Assembly (NCBI GenBank): GCA_023374045.1
Contig: CM041778.1
Location: forward strand, 365,898,831-365,962,830
Reading direction: 5' to 3'
DNA length: 64,000 bases
Source of the DNA: Limonium bicolor
Lineage: Eukaryota > Streptophyta > Magnoliopsida > Caryophyllales > Plumbaginaceae
Part shown: positions 23,804 through 36,433 of the stretch, piece after piece
How positions within the stretch are numbered: the first letter of the stretch is position 1
How the letters are laid out: each line of letters starts with the position of its first letter
The notes under the pieces: generated by a model
Seen by the model: the letters and a program-made list of their open reading frames with translations, nothing else
Databases searched by the model: none
What the model was told of the DNA's origin: nothing
Made by a program: the position numbers and the translations under genes

Positions 23804-24146
23804 GTTGGAGGGAAAGATCCTCAGGGATAGGCTTCAGAGCCTTAGCAGGAGGGTTTCTACCATTATTGGGGATCTCCTGCCATGGTTCTTCAAAATTGGG
23901 CGAGAGCACAAGGTGGAGGGTGGGGGACATCATCAGTCTCGTGCTAATTGTGGGGGTGGAGGAATTTGTGCCCTCGGAGCGAACATGCTCTAGGGGATCG
24001 GGGTGGGCGCCAGGGGCCTGGCCATAGGGAAAACGCACATTCAGACTGGGGGAGGGAGGGCCAGATGACTGCGGCGAAGGATGGGTTCCAGGGGGCTGGA
24101 CTATGTCAGGCTGAGGAGCCTCCTTCTCAACAACGGTGGGCTTGAC
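23700..24146 (-). pseudogene. LINE ORF1, C-terminal part
   Basis: A proline-rich frame (HPSPQSSGPPSPSLNVRF; PIPEDLSLQLANSF) that ends just past the start of the ORF2 endonuclease, as expected for the C-terminal half of plant LINE ORF1 (RNA-binding/chaperone protein). It is cut at 24146 by the solo LTR insertion. The missing upstream half lies at 32115-33988. Confidence 0.7.
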
Positions 24147-27100
24147 TGAAATACCCCAAATTAATAAAACATGGATTAAATATTTAATCACATTAATTAA
24201 GGCCTAAACATGCCTTAAAAGTCAACTGAGAACAACAGCGGTCAACACAAAACAAGATGTTGCACCCTTTGACTGTTAAGGGTAAATAAATACCCAAATG
24301 AACTTCTTAGGACCTAAAAATTTGTCCTAAGTTTATTAACATAATATTAAACATATTATAATGGTTGGACAACACTCCAACACAAAGAACAAGCACTTTC
24401 ATGCTTCAAGGTCAAAAAGGGCAAAAATGTGCTCTAAGAATACCTTAAAGGTCTAATGACCTCTAAATGATATAAAATTGGATAACATGGTCAAATATCA
24501 TGTAAGGAACACAACAAAACCGTTGTCAAAGAAAACAGAGCTCAGAAACGCCTTGCGACACAAAATGTGCACTAAAACTCCTTAAAACACGTTTTTGTGT
24601 AATTGTCTTCTAAATTGGTCTTAAATGGGCTAAAAGGTTATAAATACCTTTAAATATAATAAAATATCATATTATATGATATTAGGAATTTAATTCCAAG
24701 AATTTACAAATTTTACAAATTTAATATTAAAATATTAATAAAACCCTAATGTGGGGCCCGTTTGGGTCAACATTGACTAAGTTGGTCAATGTTGACCATT
24801 GACCACGAAATGGACTACAAAAATCAGATAATTAAGTCTCTTAACAGACCAAGAGACAAGTCCCATGTGACAATTAAATATAGTCCTTTACTTTTGCATA
24901 AAATAACAAAAGACATACTTTACCTTATAAAACAAAAAAGGTGGGCTCCACTTACCTTACCCCATGTGAAGCCAGCCGGTTTTGGAGCCCCTCATTCCCT
25001 TGTATTTCGGTGCTCCAAGCAGGAACAAGACAAGCTAGGATGACTCATCTTACACTTGTTGACTAAAGTAACATATTTACTCCATTTTCAATCAAAATTG
25101 GAATCAAACACCACCCACCTTTGTCAATCAAGGAAGGCTGCCCCTTGTCATTGTCTCCTCCTTGTCTCCACCGAATTAGCTCCAATTATTCAACCCCAAT
25201 CAGACATGATGAGTCATCAATTCACTAAAGTCATAAAAAAATGCAAAAAATGTGTTTTAAGCAAATTAGGTCATTCTTTCTCATTAGTCCCGTTCCAAAC
25301 GTGGGACTCCTGGCCAAACTCTCTCCTTGGCTCCTCTTCCACCGTAGGTAAGTCTCCAAGCTCCATTGGAGAGAGCTCAAACTCTAGGTAAGCTCCTAAG
25401 GCATGAAAATGCCCATTTTCTTCATCTTTCTTTCCTTTTTCGATTGATCTAAGCTCCAACCACTTCCATCCATGAATCTAGGTTGTTTTGGAAGTTAAAT
25501 GAAGGAAGAATCTCGGCCATAACAAGGGAAGAAGGTTGAGAAACTCAAACTTGTTCTTAAGGTACAAAAATGTGCTTTAAGCTCATATCTTTTGATTCCC
25601 TTCAAATTCGGCTGTGAAACCTTGTTCCTAGCCTTATTTTCTCTCCTTTTCATGTATATTCAGTTGGTATACCAAGATCTACAAGGAGTAGCTAGATCCA
25701 AGCCAAAAACACCATTTTTGGCATCTTAAACAAGGTAAAACTTAACTATCTTCCAAGCTAATTCACCCACGGTTTATACCTTGTTCTTGAGAGTGTTTTG
25801 ATACTCTTTCTCTTCTGGAAAAATAGGGCCGAAGTAGATCTATACCAAGCTTGAAGATCTAAGGTAAAAATCCATGATTTTCATGACTTAAATTACTTCT
25901 TATGGTTAGATTTTTTTTTGGAGACTAACTAGGCCTTGTTTTCTGTTTGAAAACATGTAAGAGAAGCTTGGAGAAATTCTCCTTAAGGTGGCGAATCCAA
26001 ACAAGGATTTACCTAAGCTAAATCAAGGTATAAATCACTTAAACATTAACTTTGCTAAGTTAAAATGTTCTAAGCTATTTCTATAATTATTGCCGTGAGT
26101 GAAGAAGTAAAATAAGGTCATGTTTGACCTTAAAATGATTAAGAAATGGTTTAATAAATTTTATAACTAATTAAACAAGCATAAATGTCAAATTTAAGAC
26201 ATTATGTGGAAGTTTGGTAAATAAATGAAAATTATATGGTGAGGCCGAAAATTTATATGTATTTTGGGACATTTATGTGTAATTTATTTTGCAAGCCAAT
26301 GTTTGTAATAAGGCCATGTATTTTAGGCCATTTTATTTATGCATTTACAAGTTTTTATTTAAGTTTAGGTGATATATAATTATTACCGAAATGAAATGGG
26401 GTCTTAAGTGTAAATAAATCAAATTTATGGGCTTTATAAAAATAAGGCCGAAAATTAGAGGTAAAAAGGAGTTAAAATAAAGTTTATAAGATTTTATAAA
26501 GTTTTGGGGTTAAATGGTGATTTCTAGAAAGTTTGGGTGCAAACCGTAATTATAAGGAATTGGTGGTCAAGGAAATATTAAGGTGGTCAACCTTGACCAT
26601 ATGATAGGTTTTGACCAAATTAGATAAGTTAAATAACTTATTTAAGGTGTTATAATAAGATAAGTATCTTAAGGTAATATTTTTATAACTATGTGGTAAA
26701 TATGTTATTACCAAAATAAAGGGTGTACAATGGTATTTTAAACACCCATGGGCTATTAGGAATTTTTAGGAATTTATTTGGTGGATTTTGGAATTTAAAA
26801 TGAACTATATATGTATAATATATAGTTATAATGTCATTATGACACTTTGGAGAAAATAGATGGTGGAATGGTAAATATTGAAAGTATATGGGTTAATAAG
26901 GATATTTATAACCCTTTGGTGGAATTTGGTGATTTTTAATTATTAAGAATTTAATAAGTTATGTGTATAAAATATAGTTTTAATGATATGGTGAACTATA
27001 TGTTATAAATAGGGCCAAATGGCAACTATAGAATAGCACAAGGGCTGTTCGGAATTTACAAAAAATAACCATAGGTTATACTCTTTTATAAGTTAGAAAT

Positions 27101-30100
27101 GTTATATTAAATGGAATGTATAACATGGGATGATTTAAGGGGTGATTTTGTAAATTAAGGAAACTATGGTTTATAGAAAGAATAAGATTTTCTTATGGTG
27201 CCTAAGAGGCAATATGAAATAGTTTTGTATAAAAACTATAGGAATAAATTAAAGGGAATAAAAATCATATCAAATGATATTAGAATGTGGTATAACATTA
27301 CATAATGTTAAGTGGTCAAAACGGAATTTAAATAAGTTAAGGGCTATACCGAGTTAACAAGAGTTTGGAAAATGAATTTTAGACTAAGGTCTATAGTGTT
27401 ATAAATGTTATAGCAATTATATGGTTTAGATGGAATTAATATAAGGAAGGGTATTCACATAAAATAATGTGACAAACTATAAATAAATGGGATTTATAAA
27501 CTAAGGTATTTATTGAATAAACCTTAGGAGTTGTAATTATACAACATAAAATGTTACTCATATTAGGATAATAATCTTAATATAAGTTGTACAATACAAT
27601 ACAACTAATGGGAATAATCATCTAACATAAGATGATAAAATGTAACATATGATATAAGAGTTTATTAAACTCATGGGAATTACCTACGTGGTAAATATAT
27701 ACATACACAAGGATAATGTATATAAGGTGGATATATGTTTTGGTTGGAAACCATATGATTTAATGGTGGTGGTTATTTAAAAAAATAAAAAAATATATAG
27801 TTATGAACTATAAGTTATGAGTTTTGGATACAATACAAAAAAGTAATGAGGTACTACAATCATGCATGCATACATGCAACTATAGGTTACGTACCTAAAC
27901 TAGATGTGGATAAGATTAAAAGAAATATAAGGAATTAAACTTAACAGTTGAATGTTTTGACGTACGCGTTTTAAGTAACAAAACCGACTGTTTTAGAGAA
28001 ACCCGTAACAAACAACTGTAGAAAACAGAGGTGAACTGTCGGGGTTACTTATTATTCGGAAATACCGGATGTAGTTAGTCATGGAGACTGACTTATAGTT
28101 TTAATACCGTTTAGATTATACTTCTGACAAGGACGCTTGACAAGCTAGCGGACTACACGGAGCATAGGATCTTGCTGATTCATACTCCACCGTAATACGA
28201 TCAGGGTGAACGGTATGTAAAGGGGTTTGATCCGAGTTGTCCTAAGGTTGCTCCTTGGGCTCGGATTTGGTTGATATAACTTGTATGTTGTTATGAGTCT
28301 CTGATTGTCTCTGAGGGCTTCCTCAGTTCAGACTTCTGTGTGATCTGTGATAAGATTGTTTGTCTGAATGTGTTAATTAATATGCATGAATTGTATATTA
28401 TAGCTGCTTATTATTTACTGTTGTTGAGTTAACAGTATTGGTTCGTATATATGAACCTATATATATAAAACGAACTAGCGGCTATGGTGCTATCTTATAT
28501 GAAAATAAGGAACGTAAGTAAAACGTTGTAGCACTATGATAATAACATATACATACTATCTGAGACTTTTATACGGAGCATTGGCCTTTCTATACGCCGC
28601 TCTCGTATCTAACACTGGATCCCGAGTTTACAGACTCCGGATTGGACTAATGACCTTAGTCTGCTGTGTTAGAAAATTTGGTAATGCGATGCGATGGTAT
28701 TAATTAATTAATGGAATGGAAGTAAAGCCAAGAGGATGTGGCTCTTGGTGCGCGTTGTGATCACAAAAACGATACCAGGATGTCCGCGTACGGGTCCGTA
28801 AGTATCAAGAAAATTTCCCGTGAGCTAGAATGGCTCGTTGGTCGAGACTCTACCGTTGGAGTGGCTACTGCCGTGGGTGACCCGCCATAATATATGGGTA
28901 ACTAGAGACATGTCGTTTTAACGAGACATTGTCACTAGGTATAACTGGAACATGTTATGCCCCGGATTTTTTTTTATGTTTATCTTGTATTACTTCCTTT
29001 GATTCACAAAGGGGGTTCGAGTTAATCTTAATCTTCGTTAGTATGTTTATAACATTCTTAACGTTAATAAGTTAGCTTAAGGAAGGAGGGTTATAGACGT
29101 CTTTCCTGATTTGTTATTACTTAAGGAGTTAGGACTTATTATATTATTTCTCATTTTTATTTTTCCTAACCCTCCTTCTCAATTTTCTAATTCACGATCA
29201 ATTAGTCCCTCTCCTTCATCTTTCTCATCGACAGTTCTATCGTTCATCCTCTTCGCGTAACTTCTTCTCCCTCTGCATCCTCTTCTTCAATCTCGCGTTC
29301 CTACAATTCAATGGTGCTGTGTTCGTTATTCGAGTCCGTGAGATCTCTAATTGAGGGTTTCGAGTTCTGATGATGCTTCTTCGTTTCCTTCTCCGGCGTT
29401 GGTCTCTCCTAAATTCGATCGAGTGTTCGTGGTTCGAGTAGAGATTCGAGTGGAGATTCAAGAAGAGTGTTTCGTAGAGTCCCAAGAGATTGCTTTGCGT
29501 CGGATGTGAGGTAGGTGGTGAATGGATTCGATTGTGTGTGTTCGTCCATGGGGATTTCTGATTTGTTTGTTCTTCGTATATGATGTTTTAAACTCTTTGA
29601 TTTGGTGATGTTTTTGGTTGATTTTGATGTGCGTATGATGCGTTAAAACCCCATGGAAATGTTTTCGATTGGCTAATTTGCTACTATTATTGTATGTTTT
29701 GTGGGGGTTTTGTGGCTTGGTTCTGGCTGTTTTCCGTAATTGATTTGCAGTTTTCGGTATGTCCGAACATGTGTCCGAACATTGAAATTCGGACATCATA
29801 CGCCGGAAGATTTTCTGACTCTCGAATTAGGTCCGAACATGCAAGGTCGGACGCATGTTCGGACCGGCCTTTGTTTTAGCATAACTTCTTCGTTTGAGCT
29901 CCGTTTTGAGTGCCGTTTGCGGCGTTGGATTCCTCTTTTCGAGTACTATCTGTTCTGGTATGTTTTGGTACATGTATATATGTACTTTTATTTGAAAGTC
30001 TTAAATAAGCCTTTGAACTCTGATTTGCTCTGAAGAGTGTTTGAGCTTCTATGCTTCTGGTTGTTTTCGTGTTTGCTAGTCAGTGTATGAATTTTGTTTT

Positions 30101-32114
30101 GATAAAGGATTATGATCCGTTTGATGTGATTTGGCCCTCTGTTCTATTCTGTTAAAGCTAATGCTTTCTGCTGTTTGACAAGGACTTTTGTCCGTTCTGT
30201 TTAAAGCTCTGTTTGTTAAGCTTCCGTTTTGGGACCTAGTTACTCTGCTTCTAAGCCGTGAATGGCTGGGTCGAGCTATTCCGTGGTATCCATGTAGATG
30301 TCATTCTGAGGTGGGTCATGCCCAATCTGTTCTGTGGGGTTGACGAACCCTTTGGCCTTCGGTCATTTCTGCGTTGTCGAGGGATCTGTAGATCCATGGG
30401 TCTTCGACCCTTTCTGAGTGTTATGCTTGGTGCTAGTGTCCCACTTCTGTTTGTGTTCTGTTCGGCTTCTGTTTGTTCTCTCTACTTTTGTATTTGACAG
30501 ACTGCTGTGTGCTTTCTGTCCTTGAACACCTATGTTGTTTGTACTGCTTCCGCCAGTTCTGTTTGTTTTCAAACTCAGATAGGCTGCTGTGTGCTTCCTG
30601 TCTGTTGAGGATTTCTGATTTATAAAGTGCTCCACTTCGTCTGCTCTATCAGTATTTGGTTTGAGACGGTCTGCTGTGTGCTTACTGTCTTTTGCTAAGT
30701 TTCTGATTTTGCTAAGCTTCTTATTGTGTTTAAGCTTTTTGAGTTTGTTAAGCTTCTGATTTCGTCAAGCTTTCAGCTTCAGTTTACCTTACGCTATTAA
30801 GTGTATGTTTTGACCACCGCTTAGCTCCTTGTGTTTTAGACTTCAGTCTATTGAAAGACTTCTGCTTTGCATCTGATTTTGCTCTGGCTAAGCACTTTCG
30901 TATACGTTATATGTATGTTCAGTATCTGTTTTGAGCATGCTCAGCTGATGAAGTTTATCACCTGCTGAGCAATAGTTTTGCTCACCCCTATCTCCGTCTG
31001 ATTTGCAGGTTTTAGTTCGTGCTTGGGAGATTCAGCTCTTACTTTTCGTTTTGGCATTTAAGTTTTGTATTTAGTTTGTTTGGCCTTAGGGCCCAGTTGT
31101 ATTTAGATTATGCTTTGTAATTCAGTTTGGCTTCCGCCTGTGTATTGTAAAGACATTTTGTAATAGTTTATCTGGTAATATATGAGCATTAGTTTCTATT
31201 TTGGGGTTTCGATAGTGTAGCCTTGCGTGTCTTAGGTAATAAGCGCGCGGCGTGTAACGGTCTCTCAACCAGGGTGGTTTTGGGGTCGTTACAGAACAAC
31301 TAAAACAATTGAGACTTATACAGTGGCGAACAATACCATGGACGAGACTAAATACTTGTTTATTATTCTCGTTGTTTCGCTTTTGTTCATTGGTTATACT
31401 AGTGGTTATTTTATTGTGTGTGATGGTGGATGGAGCCTACAAGGCCAAGGTAAATTAAATATGAACACTGTACGCTACAGCGAATGTACATTGTACATTA
31501 TATTGTTATTGTTCGATACGTTCGATATATAGTTGTGGATTGGTTATTAAATGATTGTGGATTGGATGGATGGTTGATATCTATGAATTTGGATGGATGA
31601 ATATGTATTTATACTGTTTATTTCAGTATTGTTATAACTGTAAAATGGTAAAGCATGAAACCGACCTAATAATAAATGGTTAAAATGACAAGTGACCATT
31701 AGGGTCCAGACCCGGCATCTCAGCGTCTATCGCTGATCTACACCATTTCAGGTTGTTGATCATTATCGGAGCTGAAGAGCAAACAAGGTAATTGGAGATG
31801 TTGTATAGTAATGAAGATGGTGTATGGTCTTATGGTAAGATTATGTATTTTTCAGGATTGGGTAGACGCTCACTGGTCGAAGTTTATGGATTATGGATTT
31901 AGTATGATGTATAGGAATTTCTCGTTATCACGCGGTTAGCATTTATTGTATGGAAGTTGGATGTAGTTTGGCTGCGTTGCTCGCATGGGCGAGTAACGGC
32001 CGGTGACACCCGAGTGAGTTTTGTAATTGTTATTTATTTTTCCGCTGCGAGACTTTTATTTTATTGCTCCGTGAGAGATTATATCGTGATTATGGAGAGG
32101 GGTGTTACATTGAC
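24142..32114. mobile_element. Giant solo LTR (about 5.6 kb) inserted in the LINE, TSD TTGAC
   Basis: The LTR spans 24147-32109 and includes a nested insertion of 2346 bp, giving about 5.6 kb net. It begins TGAAATACCCC, ends GGGGTGTTACA, and has identical 5-bp repeats TTGAC at 24142-24146 and 32110-32114. Removing it rejoins the two halves of LINE ORF1, which confirms the boundaries. The end GGGTGTTACA and words such as AAACATGCCTTA and GTCAAAGAAAAC match the LARD-like LTR at 40.1-49.7 kb, so both belong to related gypsy families. No primer site, internal domain or coding segment was seen, so this is a solo LTR. An internal series of AAGGTA(A/T) words is described separately. Confidence 0.88.
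28948..31298. mobile_element. Second solo LTR (2.34 kb) nested in the giant LTR, TSD GAACA
   Basis: The element 28953-31293 begins TGTTATGCCCCGG, ends GGGGTCGTTACA, and has identical 5-bp direct repeats GAACA at 28948-28952 and 31294-31298. It has no coding domains. It contains a group of GTCCGAACATG palindromes (29757-29865) and three diverged repeats with the core CTGCTGTGTGCTT near 30502, 30584 and 30671. The TG...CA ends and 5-bp duplication fit a Ty3/gypsy LTR from a family different from its host. Confidence 0.9.
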
Positions 32115-33988
32115 TATTATAGCCTGAGGGTTGGGCCTATGCTTTTGGGAGGGGGAGCGTGACTCGGATTGAGAGCTCACCCTAGGTGTAGGTCATGATC
32201 CGAAGAAGGGGGAGTGTGGGAGGCGGTTTCGGCGCCCTGGGGTGCGCTGTTGGGTTGATTCGGGCAGGCGTACTTGGACAGCGGTAGAAGAATGCCCTAG
32301 CTGACTGCAAGAAGAGCAGGAGATTGGTTCCCATTCATAGATACCTGCTGAACTAAAGTGCCACTAGGGGCGCGTATTTCGATTTCCCTAGCAAGATCCA
32401 GGTGAAGTCCACTTCGACGAGGACTCTAGCATAAGATTCTAGTTTTAGAGGCTGTAGGTTGGTCAATATGAAGGGGGAGCCAATTTTGAGCAGATCTTCT
32501 CAACTAGATTGGACCAAGGCTAGTATAGAGCCCGGAAGCTGGATCCAAACTGGGATACGATTAAGGTCTTTTGGATAAAGGAGAGATCTGGGGACCATTT
32601 TTTTAGAACCAAAGGGGACGAGTACAGGAGCCAGGGGCCCTTGTCTAGTACTTGTTGAAGATCCTCTTCTTTGTCAAATCGGAACAAGAACCATCCCTCA
32701 TCATGTAGCAGAATTTGGGGGGTAGCCACAAAACTCCAAGCTCCTTTCACAATTCTCTAACAATATTGAAACCAAACTTTTTCCCCCAGATATGGCCAAC
32801 CAACGCATTCTTCCGTAGTCAATTTCGGGCATAATGTCTTCCTCCACAATAGACATATGGGCTATCAAAGTCTATGTCTTCATTATTGTCTAAGCGGCAC
32901 AGACATGCCAATATTCGACTTATGTTTGCAAGAAGCATGTCAAGAAAAGAGGGTTAGTTTTAGTACCTGTCGAGCTTGGATTCCTTGCTTTGCTTGGGAC
33001 ATAGGTCTCACTCTCATGGTCCTTTTTGCCATAGCAATTCGTTCTCCGGCAGGGGTTTTGGTCGCTCACCACCTTGAGGTGGGGCCTAGGGCCTTGGAGA
33101 GAGGAGGGAATTCCTTCCAACATCAGTCAGTCGGCTGAATGTTGAGGTTGTCGTGCAGGGCCAAAACAGGTGGGGGACAGAAGGATCAACAAACAGATCA
33201 CGCCGGACAATCCTCTTTAGGCGATCTGGGAACTTCCATTATTATGGATGATGGACTGTGTGTTCCTTTCTGGGGTACCAAGCCCCAGTTGAGCCTCCAG
33301 AAGACCTCAACAGATTCACCCCAATAGTAGGCTCACTGAAGCTCAAACCACCGGCTCTACCAAAGGACCGACGAAGCCATTAGAATTGAAAAATTCTTTC
33401 GAACCAATAAACACATCCACGTTGGAGTCGGGAAGAGCCGGCGATGGTCGACTCCCCAGCAACTTCAGAGGGCACGCCTCCATCTTGAGCTCCAGACTCG
33501 CCGACGTCAGACCGGGGGAGGTCAGACCAAGGCCGGTGGAGGAGCAGAAGGAGCGACGCCTCGACAACTGGAGCAGGGAGAGGAGTCGTGAAACCGACGG
33601 CGACTAGGCTGCCTCTGCGACAACGCCACCAGGGGAGGGCAGTGACCGACGGCGATGCAAGTGGAGGCGACAGGGGAGAGGGAACCGGCGGAGATAGAGC
33701 TGGGGTGGCCCTGGTTCCAATCCTCTTGCGCCCCATTGGAGGTTGAAAGACGGAGGAGGAGGGGGGGGGGGGGGAGCACCACTCTCGGGGGGCCTTGTCA
33801 CCAGGCGGCGGCCCGGCGGCACGGAGGGAGCCCGACGGTGGCTCAGGGGCGGCGGCTTCAGGAAGGCAACAGGGTAGAAGCGCGGGGCGAGGGCGTCGGG
33901 AGAAGGAAGACGATGGAGAAACAGGGGAGCGCCTGTATAGTTCCCAACGGGCAGAAGTTTTTTTATTATGTTTATTTGAAGATACCAA
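32115..33988 (-). pseudogene. LINE 5' region and ORF1 N-terminal half (DUF4283-like)
   Basis: This is the upstream half of the LINE interrupted at 24147-32109. The minus strand from about 33960 is a GC-rich, proline-rich leader, typical of plant LINE 5' UTRs. A DUF4283-type domain follows at 32750-32520 (GAWSFVATPQILLHDEGWFL; VLDKGPWLLYSSPLVLKKW), the usual N-terminal domain of plant LINE ORF1. Stops and frameshifts are frequent (for example around 33340 and 33100), so the copy is dead. The 5' end at about 33960 suggests a near full-length LINE of roughly 5.7 kb before nesting. Confidence 0.75.
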
Positions 33989-34007
33989 CTTGGTAAGAAA
34001 GTAGTTT

Positions 34008-34130
34008 TATTAGAGAATATAAATTTTTTTTTGATAAGTGGGGTAGGTTTTGAACCCAGGATCTTTGGTTCGAGAACACCACTCCTCTACCACCAAGCCA
34101 CGAGGGCTTGGCTATTAGAGAATATAAATT
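34008..34130 (-). mobile_element. Short tRNA-derived SINE with 18-bp target duplication
   Basis: Minus-strand insert 34026-34112: an A box (TGGCTTGGTGGTAGAG), a B box (GGGTTCAAAACC), then CCCCACTTATC and an A-run, the common end of plant SINEs. Identical 18-bp direct repeats TATTAGAGAATATAAATT lie at 34008-34025 and 34113-34130. At about 87 bp it consists of little more than the tRNA-like head and tail. Confidence 0.9.
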
Positions 34131-34599
34131 AATTTGACAGAAAGCCAAAAATTCCACAATCAGATAAGCATGTAATTAAATTCCTTAAATATATGGGAAA
34201 ACATTCGTGTAATTATATATATGATCATTAGGGAGACATCTCGAACATGAATACAAGCCAAATGAGAACATCTCAAACTTTATAATAAATCTGGCGATCA
34301 AGTCATGACTTTGAAACAGTATAGTTAGCTTCCAATGTAAGTAATCCTTTATTTTATCAGCTGAAGAGGTGGGTTTAGGTTAACGTGGGTAATGGTTCTA
34401 AAGTCGTTGACATTATATATGTATGATGCATCTTTGTCTGTTAGAAAGTCATGAGGTCAGATATTATTTCCTCTTTCTAAAGCCGTTGTTTCTACAAATC
34501 GTGCTTAGTAAAAGAATGAATGAGCGCGTTAACCGATTAAAATAGGAGAGGAGACTTTTGATTACAAAGTCAAGTCGACATTCAATCCTGCACAGATGC

Positions 34600-34606
34600 A
34601 TAAATA
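34600..34606 (+). promoter_or_regulatory. TATA box of the C2-thioredoxin gene
   Basis: ATAAATA lies 64-70 bp upstream of the start codon at 34670, inside GCATAAATAGCC. That leaves room for a transcription start about 30 bp downstream and a short 5' UTR of roughly 35 nt. This is inferred from position and sequence only. Confidence 0.5.
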
Positions 34607-34669
34607 GCCTCTGCGCCCCATTTTTACTTCTCACTGTGGTCTGGTTCGATCTGATCATAGCTCTACAGT

Positions 34670-36043
34670 ATGTCGTGTAACTCAATCCAAGGGAAGACGC
34701 TCAATGTTAGAGGTATGTTCATTATTGCTCAAGGATTTCCTTCTTATTAATTATAGTTGACTTATACTAACTGGTGTTGTGTTATTTTGGTATTTACTCA
34801 GTTATGAGATGTAATGATTTGAAGGACACTTCGACATTAACATCCCAAGATCCTTATGTCTGTCTTGAATACGGAGGCACTAGTTTTCGTACTACTATAT
34901 GTCGAGGTAACCAATTTATATATCCAAGCTAGCTCCATGGTTGTTGGACTTGTAAGAATTGCTTGTTTTACGGGATCAAACCATTAACATTTCTTATAAT
35001 TTGGTGTAGGTGGTGGTACAAACCCTAAATTTGGAGAACGGTTCAGTTTCACCCTTATTGAAGGGTTGAAAGAGATTAACATCTCTGTTCATAATGCCCA
35101 CACTGTTACAAAAGATACCCTCATTGGCAAGGGAAGGTGGGGATCCCATATATAGAAGCCAATGATTTTGTGATTTGATAGCAAGATTCATCGTCCATTT
35201 TTGTTCTAATTAACATCAATTAGTGTTTTTTCCTCTACTATCCAGTGTTAACCTCTGGAAATTCATTTCTCAAGGTTACGACGAGCCTAACGTTGATATC
35301 TACACTCTAACTAATAGGTAAAAAGAAATTCAAAACTGCCTGCCACCATTCCAATCTCTACATGTCTCATCTTCTTAATTTGTATCATTTATATTCATCT
35401 TGATTGATTTCTGGCCACAGGACTGCTGGTACAGTTTGTTTAATTCTATCCAGCCCAGATCTTATGGTATGTTTATCTAATGTACATATTTGTAACTAAT
35501 ATGCATAGCTCAAACCTGTTGACTGTAACATGAAGTATATACTACTATATGTTGTGTTGTATCTAGCAGCAGCAACAAGGACCAAGCTTTGCAACTCAAC
35601 ATTCTTTTCATGGTTCATCACATTCAGCAATTCAACCTTATCCTCCTCCAAAATATTATCCCGGTCTGCCACCTATCTATTGTTCCTATTTACATGAGGG
35701 CTCAGGACAAGTGATCACTGTGCACTCCATCCAAGAGTGGGACCAGTGGCTCCACATGGCTAAGGACACCAAAAAACTGATTGTTGTTGATTTTAATGCA
35801 ACCTGGTGTGAACCATCTAGAACCATTTCTCCCTACTTTACTGAGTTGGCTAGGAGATACCCTAATGTTATATTTCTTGAAGTGGACGTGAATGAGCTAA
35901 ACTCTGTTACTGTTGATTGGGGTGTTAAAGCAACCCCCACATTCATGTTCCTGAGGAAGGGGATGATACTTGAGAAGTTTGTCGGGGTTAAGGAGGGGCT
36001 TCAACAGGCACTTGTTAACCATATGGGTTCATCCTCTAATTAA
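34670..36043 (+). CDS. C2 domain-thioredoxin h fusion with CXXS (WCEPS) active site
   Basis: Six exons with GT-AG introns join in one frame: 34670-34712, 34802-34906, 35010-35136, 35246-35317, 35421-35466 and 35567-36043, giving 289 residues. Residues about 8-130 form a C2 domain of the elicitor-responsive type (GKTLNVRVMRCNDLKD; SQDPYVCLEYGG; NPKFGERFSFTL; DTLIGKG). Acidic calcium-loop residues are only partly kept. A Gln-rich then Pro/Tyr-rich linker covers 132-179. Residues 180-289 are a thioredoxin h fold (VVDFNATW; PNVIFLEVDVNEL; cis-proline in KATPTF). The active site is WCEPS at 35804-35818, not WCGPC: the resolving cysteine is Ser215, as in plant monocysteinic CXXS thioredoxins. Such proteins act more as thiol isomerases or mixed-disulfide binders than dithiol reductases. 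A membrane-binding C2 domain would add localisation. No signal peptide. The exon 3 donor (GTGGGG) is weak. Confidence 0.85.
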
Positions 36044-36433
36044 AAGTAAATACTCACTAACTACTATTGATGACAAGGGAGGGTTTCATGAGTGATGTGT
36101 CTGCGATTTCTTCTTTCAGCATAGCTAGGTTTCGGTGTTTGTATGCATAAAAAAAGGGATGACCGGCGGCCCCGCTCATGTCCTTTGAGGTTGGGCCTGA
36201 AAGTGTGTGTTCGGTAAAACATATATTGAAAACCCAAAATGTGTGCGTCCGATTTCTTATGCTTGCATTATCAAAATAAGTTTATTTCATGAACTCAATT
36301 TTTCTCTCTATTCATCATATACATCGATTGTCATATTAACTTTTTACGTTTTCTCTTATTTACTTTTTCTTTCAACTTTTTCTAATACAACTAATATCAA
36401 CTATTACTTCAACTCTTACAAAGTTACTAAAAC
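36044..36433 (+). other. 3' flank of the C2-thioredoxin gene
   Basis: Presumed 3' UTR and downstream DNA: T-rich, with TGTTTGTATGCATAAAAAAAG near 36138 as a possible polyadenylation region. No other feature seen. Confidence 0.4.

Noticed and set aside
26050..28900. Possible coding interior of the retroelement at 24-32 kb
   Set aside because: No frame of useful length or retroviral motif and no primer site occur; the stretch is LTR sequence.
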